A DNA stretch of 59,616 bases from Streptomyces spiralis (GTDB taxonomy: Bacteria > Actinomycetota > Actinomycetes > Streptomycetales > Streptomycetaceae), in NCBI RefSeq assembly GCF_014654675.1, contig NZ_BNBC01000052.1, positions 1 through 59,616 of the forward strand, written 5' to 3'. A program made the translations under genes and the position numbers. The number at the start of each line of letters is the position of its first letter. Within the stretch, counting starts at the first letter, position 1. The notes beneath the pieces were generated by a model that was not told where the DNA came from, did no database searches, and was given only the letters and a program-made list of their open reading frames with translations. Below, in pieces: positions 1 to 8,188 of this stretch.

Positions 1-130
1 GGGGCGGCGACCCACAAGGTCTGCACTCCGGCGGTGAAGAGTACAGCAATGGGCCTTTTTGCCCGCCGGTCACCACGTCGGCCATACACCCAGACACGTG
101 ATCAAGTCCCTTGATCCACACTTTTTCACT

Positions 131-144
131 CGAACGTGTGTTTG
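131..144 (+). promoter_or_regulatory. SOS box (LexA operator) of lexA
   Basis: The sequence CGAACGTGTGTTTG matches the actinobacterial LexA operator CGAAC-N4-GTTCG at all but one arm position. It lies 64 bases upstream of the chosen lexA start, as expected for autoregulation. It also overlaps an in-frame GTG at 136, which argues against that codon as the start. Confidence 0.85.
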
Positions 145-207
145 GCGCAACCTTTCGAAAGCAACTACCGTTGTGCCGGAGGGAGACCATCGAGAGGGGC
201 CGACGAC

Positions 208-987
208 GTGACCACCACCGCAGACAGTGCCACCATCACTGCCCAGGACCGCTCCCAGGGCCGACTCGAGCCGGTGCATGCGATGAACGAAGCCGCGAAT
301 CCGGAGGGACCCAAGCGCTCCCTTCCGGGCCGCCCTCCAGGCATCCGGGCGGACAGCTCGGGCCTCACCGAGCGGCAGCGCCGGGTGATCGAGGTCATCA
401 GGGACTCGGTGCAGCGGCGCGGCTATCCGCCGTCCATGCGGGAGATCGGCCAGGCGGTCGGCCTGTCCAGCACCTCCTCGGTGGCCCACCAGCTCATGGC
501 GCTCGAGCGCAAGGGCTTTCTGCGGCGTGACCCGCACCGCCCGCGCGCCTACGAGGTCCGCGGCTCGGACCAGGCCGCCACGCTGCAGCCCACCGACACG
601 GTGGGCAAGCCCGCCGCGTCGTACGTTCCTCTGGTCGGCCGGATCGCCGCCGGTGGCCCGATCCTCGCCGAGGAGTCGGTCGAGGACGTCTTCCCTCTCC
701 CCCGGCAGCTGGTCGGCGACGGTGAGCTGTTCGTCCTGAAGGTCGTCGGCGACTCGATGATCGAGGCCGCCATCTGTGACGGCGACTGGGTCACGGTCCG
801 CCGCCAGCAGGTCGCCGAGAACGGCGACATCGTGGCCGCCATGATCGAGGGCGAGGCGACCGTCAAGCGCTTCAAGCGCGAGGACGGCCATGTCTGGCTG
901 CTGCCGCACAACGCGGCGTACGAGCCGATCCCGGGTGACGACGCGACCATCCTCGGCAAGGTGGTGGCAGTCCTGCGGCGCGTCTGA
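208..987 (+). CDS. lexA: LexA, SOS repressor and self-cleaving protease
   Basis: LexA represses DNA-damage genes and is inactivated when RecA filaments stimulate its autocleavage. The 259-residue product has an N-terminal winged helix (about residues 52-118, with SMREIGQAVGLSS as recognition region). The S24 peptidase domain follows, with a cleavage site Ala148-Gly149 (RIAAGG), nucleophile Ser183 (GDSM) and general base Lys220 (EATVKRF). The Ser-Lys spacing of 37 equals that of E. coli LexA. The GTG start at 208 follows GAGAGGGG. A shorter product from ATG 283 would still hold both domains. The SOS box at 131-144 predicts autorepression. The gene converges on the DinG-like helicase and ends before a strong hairpin. 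Family assignment is certain; only the start is open. Confidence 0.97.
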   Translation: MTTTADSATITAQDRSQGRLEPVHAMNEAANPEGPKRSLPGRPPGIRADSSGLTERQRRVIEVIRDSVQRRGYPPSMREIGQAVGLSSTSSVAHQLMALERKGFLRRDPHRPRAYEVRGSDQAATLQPTDTVGKPAASYVPLVGRIAAGGPILAEESVEDVFPLPRQLVGDGELFVLKVVGDSMIEAAICDGDWVTVRRQQVAENGDIVAAMIEGEATVKRFKREDGHVWLLPHNAAYEPIPGDDATILGKVVAVLRRV

Positions 988-1025
988 GGAGCGCAGCGGC
1001 GGGCCTGTCGACCCGCCCCTTGATC

Positions 1026-1059
1026 GGGCCCCGGAACCTCTGCGCCGGTTCCGGGGCCC
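1026..1059. terminator. Bidirectional intrinsic terminator between lexA and helicase gene
   Basis: A perfect 13-bp inverted repeat (GGGCCCCGGAACC and its complement) encloses an 8-base loop. It lies between the convergent stops at 987 and 1070. No T-tract follows, which is common for actinobacterial terminators. Confidence 0.8.
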
Positions 1060-1069
1060 TGTTGTGCGC

Positions 1070-3061
1070 TCACCCGGCCGCCGTCTGCTCCTCCTCCGCC
1101 TGCCGGGCCGCGGCGTCGATGGCCGCCAGCGACTTACGCACCTGGTTGCGGTCGGTGGTGTACCAGAAGTCCGGCAGTGACGCCTTCAGATAGCCGCCGT
1201 AACGCGCCGTGGCCAGTCGCTGATCGAGTACGGCGACCACCCCGCGGTCCCCGGATGCGCGGACGAGACGTCCGGCGCCCTGGGCCATCAGCAGGGCCGC
1301 ATGGGTGGCGGCGACCGCCATGAAGCCGTTGCCACCGGCGTCCTCCACCGCCTTCTGGCGGGCGCTCATCAGCGGGTCGTCGGGGCGCGGGAACGGGATC
1401 TTGTCCATCACGACCAGCTGACAGCTGGGGCCGGGGACGTCCACGCCCTGCCAGAGGGACAGCGTGCCGAACAGGCACGTCTTCGGGTCCGCCGCGAAGT
1501 TCTTGATCAGCTCGCCCAGCGTCTCCTCGCCCTGGAGCAGGATCGGGAACTCGGGGATGCGCGCACGCAGCTCCTCGGCGGCCAGCTGGGCGGCCCGCAT
1601 CGACGAGAACAGGCCGAGTGTGCGGCCGCCCGCTGCCTGGATCAGTTCCGTCAGCTCGTCGAGCATGTCCCCGCGGTCGCCGTCCCGCGCGGGGCGCGAC
1701 AGGTGCTTCGCGACGTACAGAATGCCCTGTTTGCGGTAGTCGAAGGGCGAACCGACGTCCACGCCCTTCCACTGCGGCACGTCGTCGCCCTCCGTGCCCT
1801 CCGGGGCAAGGCCGAGGGAGGCGCCGACGCCGTTGAAGTCGCCGCCGAGTTTGAGGGTCGCCGAGGTCAGGACGACGGAGCGGTCAGCGAAGAGTTTCTC
1901 GCGCAGCAGGCCCGAGACGGACATGGGGGCGACGCGCAGGGAGGCGCCGAAGCGGTCGTGGCGTTCGTACCAGACGACGTCCCACTCGGAACCGTTCGTG
2001 ATCCGCTCCGCCACGTCGTGCACGTTCTCCACGGAGGCCAGCGCCTGCTTGCGGACCGCGTCCTCGTCCTGGACCGACTTGTCGCGGGTCGTGCCGAGCG
2101 CCGAGATGACGTTGCGTGCGGCGTCCCTCAGAGCCAGCAGGGCATAGCCGAGGTCCTCGGGGATCTCCTCCAGCCTGCCCGGCAGGGCCAGCTCCATCAG
2201 CCGCTCGAAACCCTCGGCGGCGGTCTGCAGCTGATCGGCGGCCTTCTCGTTGACGAGCTTCGCGGCGCGGCGCACCGCACGGTTGACCTGTCCGGGCGTG
2301 AGTTCGCCGGTGGCGACGCCGGTCACCCGTGAGACCAGCTCATGGGCCTCGTCGACGATCAGCACCTCGTGCTGCGGAAGGACCGGCGCGCCCTCGATGG
2401 CGTCGATCGCGAGCAGCGCGTGGTTGGTGACGACGACCTCGGCGAGCTTGGCGCGCTCGCGGGCCATCTCGGCGAAGCACTCGGCGCCGTAGGCGCACTT
2501 GGAGGCGCCCAGGCACTCCCGCGACGAGACGGAGACCTGCCCCCAGGCGCGGTCGGACACACCGGGCGTGAGGTCGTCACGGTCACCGGACTCGGTCTCG
2601 TCCGCCCAGTCGCGCAGCCGCAGCAGGTCCTGACCCAGCTTGCTGGTGGGCGCGGCCGCCTCGAACTGGTCGAACAGGCCCTCCTCCTCGTCCTGCGGGA
2701 CGCCCTCGTGCAGACGGTGCAGACACAGGTAGTTCGAGCGGCCCTTGAGCATGGCGAACTCCGGGCGACGGCGCAGCAGGGGGTGCAGCGCGTCGACCGT
2801 GCGCGGCAGGTCACGCTCCACGAGCTGGCGCTGCAGCGCCAGGGTGGCCGTTGCCACCACGACTCGTTCCCCGTGCGCGAGCGCGGGCACGAGGTAACCG
2901 AGGGACTTACCGGTACCGGTGCCGGCCTGGACCAGCAGGTGCGAGCCGTCGTCGACCGCGTCCGCGACGGCTTGGGCCATGGTCACCTGGCCGGGGCGCT
3001 CCGCACCGCCGACGGCGGCGACGGCGGCATGCAGGAGTTCGGGGAGTGAGGGCTTCGTCAT
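1070..3061 (-). CDS. DinG/XPD-family ATP-dependent DNA helicase
   Basis: This 663-residue superfamily 2 helicase resembles DinG and the XPD branch. These unwind DNA 5' to 3' and resolve R-loops and blocked forks. Visible motifs are the Walker A AGTGTGKS near residue 50, the DEAH box in LIVDEAHEL, and the Ser-Ala-Thr motif VLTSATLK. Cysteines likely to hold a 4Fe-4S cluster are present: one in NYLCLHRL, and three at six-residue spacing in CLGASKCAYGAEC. Late motif VI is GAGRLVRASGDRG. The ATG start at 3061 comes early before the N-terminal EQ-type motif and fits family length. No SOS box was seen upstream, so damage control by the neighbouring lexA is not evident. Whether it is DinG itself or the related actinobacterial helicase cannot be settled here. 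Confidence 0.92.
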   Translation of the reverse strand: MTKPSLPELLHAAVAAVGGAERPGQVTMAQAVADAVDDGSHLLVQAGTGTGKSLGYLVPALAHGERVVVATATLALQRQLVERDLPRTVDALHPLLRRRPEFAMLKGRSNYLCLHRLHEGVPQDEEEGLFDQFEAAAPTSKLGQDLLRLRDWADETESGDRDDLTPGVSDRAWGQVSVSSRECLGASKCAYGAECFAEMARERAKLAEVVVTNHALLAIDAIEGAPVLPQHEVLIVDEAHELVSRVTGVATGELTPGQVNRAVRRAAKLVNEKAADQLQTAAEGFERLMELALPGRLEEIPEDLGYALLALRDAARNVISALGTTRDKSVQDEDAVRKQALASVENVHDVAERITNGSEWDVVWYERHDRFGASLRVAPMSVSGLLREKLFADRSVVLTSATLKLGGDFNGVGASLGLAPEGTEGDDVPQWKGVDVGSPFDYRKQGILYVAKHLSRPARDGDRGDMLDELTELIQAAGGRTLGLFSSMRAAQLAAEELRARIPEFPILLQGEETLGELIKNFAADPKTCLFGTLSLWQGVDVPGPSCQLVVMDKIPFPRPDDPLMSARQKAVEDAGGNGFMAVAATHAALLMAQGAGRLVRASGDRGVVAVLDQRLATARYGGYLKASLPDFWYTTDRNQVRKSLAAIDAAARQAEEEQTAAG

Positions 3062-3207
3062 AGCGCGACCACCCTACGGCTCGGGACTGACAAACGGGCG
3101 GTCGAGCCGCGGACCAGGGGTTCTGCACTTCCTCAATCGGTTCTGCGCGACGGGAACCGGACCGGCCGGGCGAACGTTGCTCGTTGTGACGGGTCTGCGA
3201 CCGACTG

Positions 3208-4023
3208 TCACAGCAGCTCTCGCAAGGACCGGTCCCGGATCACGAGGGCGGCCCGCTTGTCGGGCAGGTCGACCTCGGCCGCGAAGCGGAATCCGGCGGT
3301 CAGGAAGGCGGCTACGGAGGGTGCGTTGCGAAGGTCGGGCTCCGCCACGACGCGGGAACAGCTGAGGCGTTTGTCGAGGATCAGGTCGGCCACGGCTCGG
3401 AGCAGAGCGCTGCCGAGTCCTCGGCCGCGGTCGGTGACGCTGCCGATGAGGAGGTGGACACCGGTGTCGTGCGGCCGGGCGGGATAGTGGCGGGCCAGCG
3501 GGTCGAGATCGGCCCGGTAGATCTCCCAGTAGCTCATCGGTGTGCCCTCGAGGAGGCCGAGACAGGGGACACTGCGTCCGTCGCCGTCCAGTTGCGCGCG
3601 CAGATGGGCCTCGGTCACGCTCTGCGGTCCGGCCAACTGCCAGTACTCGGCGACGGCCGGGTCGTTCATCCACCGGCCGATGACCGGCAGGTCCCGCTCG
3701 ACCTGGACGGGGACCAGCTGGAAGGCGCCGACAGGGGTGGCGGTGGCGCCCCAGTCCCCGACGCCGCCGAGGAGGTCGTCCACGGCGGATCCGGGCGCGG
3801 TCCTCTCCGCGAAGAGTGCGATGAAGTCGTCCGGCAGGTGAAGGTCGAGCGTGTCCTCGCTGTCGGTGCCCGCCTCGGCCGGTCCAGGGCGGAGCTCGGC
3901 GCCGCTCGGGCGCGGGGCGGCCGCGGCAGCGGCGGCCATGGGGATCGGTTCAGGATCGAGGACGGGGGCACCGGTGGCGGCGGGGGCCTGGTCCGTGGCT
4001 GCGCCGGCGTCGGCGGGAGACAT
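3208..4023 (-). CDS. IucB/RhbD-type siderophore acyltransferase (GNAT fold)
   Basis: The protein (271 residues) is the third gene of a leftward operon with an IucA/IucC synthetase and a class III aminotransferase. Family members N-acylate a diamine or hydroxylamine with acetyl-CoA or another acyl-CoA before condensation with citrate. The first 75 or so residues are an Ala/Pro-rich linker. The conserved Acetyltransf_8-like part starts near FQLVPVQVERDLPVIGRWMN and includes the CoA-binding loop DRGRGLGSALLRAV. The substrate-side segment VVAEPDLRNAPSVAAFLTAGF follows. The ATG at 4023 has GAGAGGAG eight bases upstream and lies 29 bases after the synthetase stop, so translation is probably coupled. 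The acyl donor and the acceptor are unknown. Confidence 0.85.
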   Translation of the reverse strand: MSPADAGAATDQAPAATGAPVLDPEPIPMAAAAAAAPRPSGAELRPGPAEAGTDSEDTLDLHLPDDFIALFAERTAPGSAVDDLLGGVGDWGATATPVGAFQLVPVQVERDLPVIGRWMNDPAVAEYWQLAGPQSVTEAHLRAQLDGDGRSVPCLGLLEGTPMSYWEIYRADLDPLARHYPARPHDTGVHLLIGSVTDRGRGLGSALLRAVADLILDKRLSCSRVVAEPDLRNAPSVAAFLTAGFRFAAEVDLPDKRAALVIRDRSLRELL

Positions 4024-4052
4024 GGCGCGCTCCTCTCGGCAGGGGATTCGTG

Positions 4053-5948
4053 TCAGGAGTGCAGGGGGTTCGCGATGGTGACGTAGACGGACTGGGTGTC
4101 GACCGGGCCGACGAGTTCGTCGAGGCCGTGCAGCCGGGTCAGCAGGTTGGCCTTGCAGCGCAGGACCGGCGAGTCGAGCAGACGGGCCGGCAGGGTCGAG
4201 CGGGTACGGGCAGGACCGGAGGCGAGACCACGGAGGAAGCGGCGGAATGCGGCCAGGAGCAGCCGTTCGTCGGCGAGCTTCTGGGAGCCGAAGGCACCGA
4301 TGAGACCGAAGACGTTGTTGACGGCGAGGTAGTAGCCGAAGCGTTCGTCCGTGACCTCGTCGGAGACGAAGGTGTCGCTGCGCTCGCCGATGCCGGGCAG
4401 CAAGGCGTCGAGTTCCGCGCGCCGGGAGGCGCGGAAGTAGTAGCCCTGGTTGTCGCGGTAACGACCGCCCGCGGGCCAGCCGTCGGCGTCCAGCACCACC
4501 AGCGTGTTCTGCTGATGGGCCTCCAGGGCGATCCCTGCCTCGCCGTCGAGCCACACCACCGGACGGATCACCTGTTCGAGGTAGCGCAGGAACCACTCGG
4601 CGGCGACGGCTTCTCGCGGACGTCCGGTGCGCAGGGCGAGGCACCTGACGATGTCGGCCAGCCGGGACCGGACGACCGGGCCCGCTCCGGCCTGGTGATA
4701 CGGCCTGGGCGCGACGAGGCCGGCGACGCAGCAGACGTCGTCCGCCGGGCCGAACGGATTGTGCCGGATCATCACGTCCAGCCCCGGCACGGGGGCGCCG
4801 TCCTGGTCGTCGACGGCCAGCCAGGCCGGGTCGCGGACGATGTCGAAGTGGGGGTGCGCCGCTCGCCACCGCTGGGACAGGCCACCGCGCAGGAGGCGGT
4901 GGACCTCGACGCCACGGTGCAGTTCCTTACGGAGGTTCTCACGACGGGAGTTGGTGATACGCAGGCCCAGCGACAGCTTGAGCATGGCCGGTGCGCCGGT
5001 GCGGTGAACGGTTCGTACGGAGGAGGTGGGATGCCAGGAGGGGCCGTAGGGGCCCAGGTCGCGGAGCAGTCCCGCGTCGAGCAGCGCCGCGGCGCCCGGG
5101 CGGTGCCGGACATCGCGCACCTGCCAGGGGTGCAGGGGCAGGGCGGCGTATCCCTCGGGCAGCGGCAGGCCCGCTCCGGCGAGTCGGGCCATGAGTCGGT
5201 CGGCTGGGACGGGCCGGCCGCTCTCGGTCCACGCCGAGTCGGTGGCGAGCACGGAGGGGGCGACCGCCATCCAGTGCAAGGGGAAGGAGCCTCGCAACTC
5301 CGGACAGAAGGGGCGGACTTCTGCCTCGGACAGACCCTCGCGGCTCTTCGGGGCCGGATGCAGCGGATGTCCGAGCACGAGGGCCTGCTCCGCGGAGAGG
5401 AAGTGGTCGGGACCGTCGGCGGGATGTTCGCGGCGGTCGGTGAGAAAGAGGGTGGTGCGCCGGACCGAGTCGGCCACGCGGGCGACGAGATCGACCGCCT
5501 CGTCACCGGCGGGAACAGCTGGCGGGACGCCGGTGGGAACACCGCCTGGGATCGGCGCTTCCCGCGCCAGCAGAGTGGCGACGGTGACGGCATCGGCCGG
5601 GGCCGCGGTGTCCGGGGCGCCGGCCAGGCGGGGCAGGCCGAAGCGGTGCCAGCCGGTCGGCGACCAGTGGTGTACGGGGACGAGGAGGGCCGTGCCGCTG
5701 GCCGGCAGAGGGACACGCAGGCTGTCGTCGCCGGGGTCGGCGATGCCCGTCTCGCGCACCCAGCAGCGGAGGAGGCTCTCCAGGGCTGCGACTTGGGCGG
5801 CTGTGTGCGGGTCGGGGTGATCCAGGAGGTCCGCGGCCGTGCGGTCCGGATGCGGGAGGTTCGGTGCGCCGTGGAGTTGGCGGGGGACCGTCTCGGTCGC
5901 GCCCAGAGAGGCGGAGGGGTGACCGTGAGTTGTCGGGGTTGCGTTCAA
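4053..5948 (-). CDS. IucA/IucC-family NRPS-independent siderophore synthetase
   Basis: NIS synthetases adenylate a carboxylate, usually citrate, and join it to an amine or hydroxylamine. Diagnostic motifs are LHPWQVRDV, the nucleotide-binding KLSLGLRITNSRRE, and EAHQQNTLVV, with IRHNPFG in between. The C-terminal FhuF-like part contains GYYLAVNNVFGLIGAFG. I chose TTG at 5948 because AAGGA sits six bases before it. An in-frame ATG at 6011 would add 21 residues. The chosen length, 631 residues, is normal for the family. It is the only synthetase in the operon, unlike rhizobactin and aerobactin clusters which have two. From memory this corresponds to the small siderophore-like locus near SCO5799-5801 of S. 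coelicolor. The product is not known to me. Confidence 0.9.
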   Translation of the reverse strand: MNATPTTHGHPSASLGATETVPRQLHGAPNLPHPDRTAADLLDHPDPHTAAQVAALESLLRCWVRETGIADPGDDSLRVPLPASGTALLVPVHHWSPTGWHRFGLPRLAGAPDTAAPADAVTVATLLAREAPIPGGVPTGVPPAVPAGDEAVDLVARVADSVRRTTLFLTDRREHPADGPDHFLSAEQALVLGHPLHPAPKSREGLSEAEVRPFCPELRGSFPLHWMAVAPSVLATDSAWTESGRPVPADRLMARLAGAGLPLPEGYAALPLHPWQVRDVRHRPGAAALLDAGLLRDLGPYGPSWHPTSSVRTVHRTGAPAMLKLSLGLRITNSRRENLRKELHRGVEVHRLLRGGLSQRWRAAHPHFDIVRDPAWLAVDDQDGAPVPGLDVMIRHNPFGPADDVCCVAGLVAPRPYHQAGAGPVVRSRLADIVRCLALRTGRPREAVAAEWFLRYLEQVIRPVVWLDGEAGIALEAHQQNTLVVLDADGWPAGGRYRDNQGYYFRASRRAELDALLPGIGERSDTFVSDEVTDERFGYYLAVNNVFGLIGAFGSQKLADERLLLAAFRRFLRGLASGPARTRSTLPARLLDSPVLRCKANLLTRLHGLDELVGPVDTQSVYVTIANPLHS

Positions 5949-6271
5949 GACGGTTCCTTGTGGGTGTCGTTCGGGTCTTCGGGGCTCGGGTGTTGCAGGG
6001 CCGTAGGACATGGGGACCGGGCTCCAGTTCGGCTCGGGTGGCCCCGGCGGCCGGCCTCCGCCTGGTCCGTGCGCCCAGAAGGCCGGCCGGCAGGCCCGCT
6101 CGGCGGACGGCTGCCTCGGCCGAGCGGCTGCCCTGGCCCTGGGTCCGCCAGTTGCCCTGGCCCGCCAACCCGCTCGGCCGACCAGCGCCTGACCGACAGG
6201 CCCGCCGACCTGCCCGCGACACCGCAGCTCGGCAGCCGCGCAGCTCGGCAGCTCGGGCAGCTCCGAAGGCG
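5949..6271. other. 323-bp intra-operon gap, no gene supported
   Basis: This gap separates the aminotransferase stop from the synthetase start. It is very GC-rich, so several frames stay open, but none shows family-like sequence. It holds imperfect repeats of CTGCCCTGG and GCAGCTCGG. It could carry a processing site or a weak internal promoter for the synthetase; I see no clear consensus. Confidence 0.5.
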
Positions 6272-7780
6272 CTATCCCGCTCCCCCCGCGCGTCCGGAGG
6301 ATCGTTGCTGTCGCCCAGGAGGCCCGGTCCGGCGGGCACGGTCGGTGTGTGTCCGGGCCGCCGCTTCGACCGCGTCCGCCAGCCGGTCGAGCACCGCGGC
6401 CGACTGCTCGTCGGTGATCGTCAGCGGGGGCAGGAGTCGTACGACGCTCGCATGCCGACCGCCGAGTTCGATGATGAGGCCCCGTCGCAGGCATTCCCGC
6501 TGGACCGCGGCCGCGAGCTCGGGGGCCGCGGGTCTGGGCACGCGGGCCCCGGGCAGTGGCGGTGTGACGTCCTCTTCGGGAGCGGCGCCGGTCGGGTCCA
6601 CCAGTTCCAGGCCGATCATCAGGCCGCGTCCCCGCACCTCGCCGATGCACGGGTACTCCTCGGCCAGTGCGCCGAGTTGGGAGAGCATGCGGGAGCCCAG
6701 GGTCGCGGCGCGTTCGGCGAGGCGGTTCTCGCGGACATGGGTGAGGGTGGCGGTGCCTGCGGCCATGGCGAGTTGGTTGCCGCGGAAGGTTCCCGCGTGG
6801 GCGCCCGGTTCCCAGACGTCGAGGTCGTCGCGGTAGACCACGACGGCCAGCGGCAGGCTGCCGCCGATGGCCTTGGACAGCACCATCACATCCGGTGTCA
6901 CCCCGCTGTGTTCGACCCCCCAGAACGCGCCCGTACGGCCGACCCCGGTCTGGATCTCGTCGGCGATCAGCGGCACCGAGCGTTCCGCGGTGAGCCGCCG
7001 CATCCGCCGCATCCAGTCGTCCGGCGCGGGAATGACCCCGCCCTCGCCCTGCACCGGTTCGAGGATCATCCCGGCGGGCAGGGGCACACCCGATCTGGGG
7101 TCGTCCAGTACGGACTCGGTCCAGCGGGCCGCTAGTTCGGCTCCGCGGGGGCCGCCGACGCCGAAGGGGCAGCGGTAGTCCTGTGGGTAGGGCAGCCGGG
7201 CGACCCGGACGTCGGGGGCGTGCCCGGAGGCGGCGAGCGCTCCGGCGGTCATCCCGTGGTAGGCGCCGGCGAACGCCATGATCCCGGCGCGGCCGGTGGC
7301 GGCCCGGACGAGCTTGAACGCGGCCTCCACCGCGTCCGTCCCGGCCGGGCCGCAGAACTGCACGCGCGCGTGGTCGGCGAACCCGGCGGGCAGGGTGCGG
7401 AACAGTTCGTCGACGAAGGCGTCCTTGACGGGGGTGGCCAGGTCGAGGGCGTGCAGCGGTGCGCCGGAGTCGAGGACCTTGCGAACGGCCTCGAGGACGA
7501 CGGGATGGTTGTGCCCGAGGGCGAGGGTGCCCGCGCCCGAGAGACAGTCCAGATAGCGGCGGCCGTCCGCGCCCTCGATGGTGAGCCCGCGCGCCCGGAC
7601 CGGAACGATCGGCAGAGCGCGCGCGTAGGTGCGCGCGGACGACTCGCGCGCCGACTGGCGCCGCAGGATCCCCTCGTGCAGGGCGCGCGCCCCCGCAGGC
7701 GAACTCCCGGTCGGCGCACACTCCTCAGAAGCACACCCCCCGGGCCCAGACCCCCCGGGCGCAGACTCCGTCACGGTCAC
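6272..7780 (-). CDS. Class III PLP aminotransferase, RhbA/diaminobutyrate type
   Basis: This 502-residue protein belongs to the fold-type I, class III aminotransferases. Its closest functional analogue is L-2,4-diaminobutyrate:2-oxoglutarate aminotransferase of siderophore and ectoine pathways. Visible features are the cofactor phosphate loop FCGPAGTDAVEAAFKL, AGAYHGMTAGAL, the PLP-ring aspartate in LIADEIQTGVGRTG, and the Schiff-base lysine in VLSKAIGGSLPLA. The GTG at 7780 has AGGGAG just upstream. A second in-frame GTG at 7774 is possible. About 30 residues at the N-terminus and 25 at the C-terminus are low-complexity extensions. It heads a leftward operon with the NIS synthetase and acyltransferase. 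The usual partner, diaminobutyrate decarboxylase, is not in the window. Substrate assignment rests on context and similarity. Confidence 0.88.
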   Translation of the reverse strand: MTVTESAPGGSGPGGCASEECAPTGSSPAGARALHEGILRRQSARESSARTYARALPIVPVRARGLTIEGADGRRYLDCLSGAGTLALGHNHPVVLEAVRKVLDSGAPLHALDLATPVKDAFVDELFRTLPAGFADHARVQFCGPAGTDAVEAAFKLVRAATGRAGIMAFAGAYHGMTAGALAASGHAPDVRVARLPYPQDYRCPFGVGGPRGAELAARWTESVLDDPRSGVPLPAGMILEPVQGEGGVIPAPDDWMRRMRRLTAERSVPLIADEIQTGVGRTGAFWGVEHSGVTPDVMVLSKAIGGSLPLAVVVYRDDLDVWEPGAHAGTFRGNQLAMAAGTATLTHVRENRLAERAATLGSRMLSQLGALAEEYPCIGEVRGRGLMIGLELVDPTGAAPEEDVTPPLPGARVPRPAAPELAAAVQRECLRRGLIIELGGRHASVVRLLPPLTITDEQSAAVLDRLADAVEAAARTHTDRARRTGPPGRQQRSSGRAGGAG

Positions 7781-8188
7781 GGCTCCCTGTCCTCCCGCTG
7801 TCCCAAGGTGTCGGCCTCCACCTGTCCCGAGGGGCCGGCCTCCCAACTGCCGCAAGGCGTCGTCCCGCTGCCGCCTGCGGCCTGCCGGTCGGCACTGCGG
7901 TCGGCGCTGTCGGCGGCGAGTCGCACAACCGTCTCGCGGGGGCCCCGGCGTGGACAGCAGACCCCTCACCGTTACAACCGCCAACCGCTCAGAGAGTTAC
8001 GGGTTGCTTCAAGATCCTTGCCGTGACGGAACCGTTGCCGTTCCGTCGGCAGTCCCCTACAGCGAGCGCATAGTGTGTGGTGCCGTTCCGCACGCTGTGA
8101 GCGCGCACGACCTCGGCCGGCCGGCTCGGGGGGGCTGCGGGGGCACGGCGGCACCAGCAAGTCCCGTCATACCAGGGGGAGTCAGAGC
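7781..8188. other. Divergent promoter region between siderophore operon and protease gene
   Basis: The 408-bp gap separates divergent starts and has no supported gene. Near 7790-7870 there are imperfect tandem units starting CTGTCCCAAGG, CTGTCCCGAGG and CTGCCGCAAGG. An inverted repeat lies at 8025-8047. No TTAGG-N5-CCTAA-like iron box (DmdR/IdeR type) could be found by eye. Confidence 0.55.
8025..8047. promoter_or_regulatory. Inverted repeat GACGGAAC-N7-GTTCCGTC, possible operator
   Basis: Two perfect 8-base arms (8025-8032 and 8040-8047) face each other across 7 bases in the divergent promoter region. The symmetry and spacing suit a dimeric regulator. No family is assigned. Confidence 0.4.

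Noticed and set aside
1..130. NrdR box or other divergent promoter signal at the left edge
   Set aside because: From memory nrdRJ lies next to lexA in Streptomyces, and ACACCCAGACACG is vaguely similar to part of an NrdR box. The match is poor and the neighbouring gene is outside the window.
5949..7721. Very long leftward open frame that would fuse the siderophore synthetase to upstream sequence
   Set aside because: It runs antiparallel in frame to the aminotransferase gene and has Arg/Pro/Gly-rich, family-unlike sequence. TTG 5948 with a good ribosome site gives a normal-length synthetase.
7781..8188. Iron-responsive operator upstream of the siderophore operon
   Set aside because: Scanning by eye for TTAGG-N5-CCTAA-type symmetry found nothing; only an unrelated GACGGAAC inverted repeat is present.
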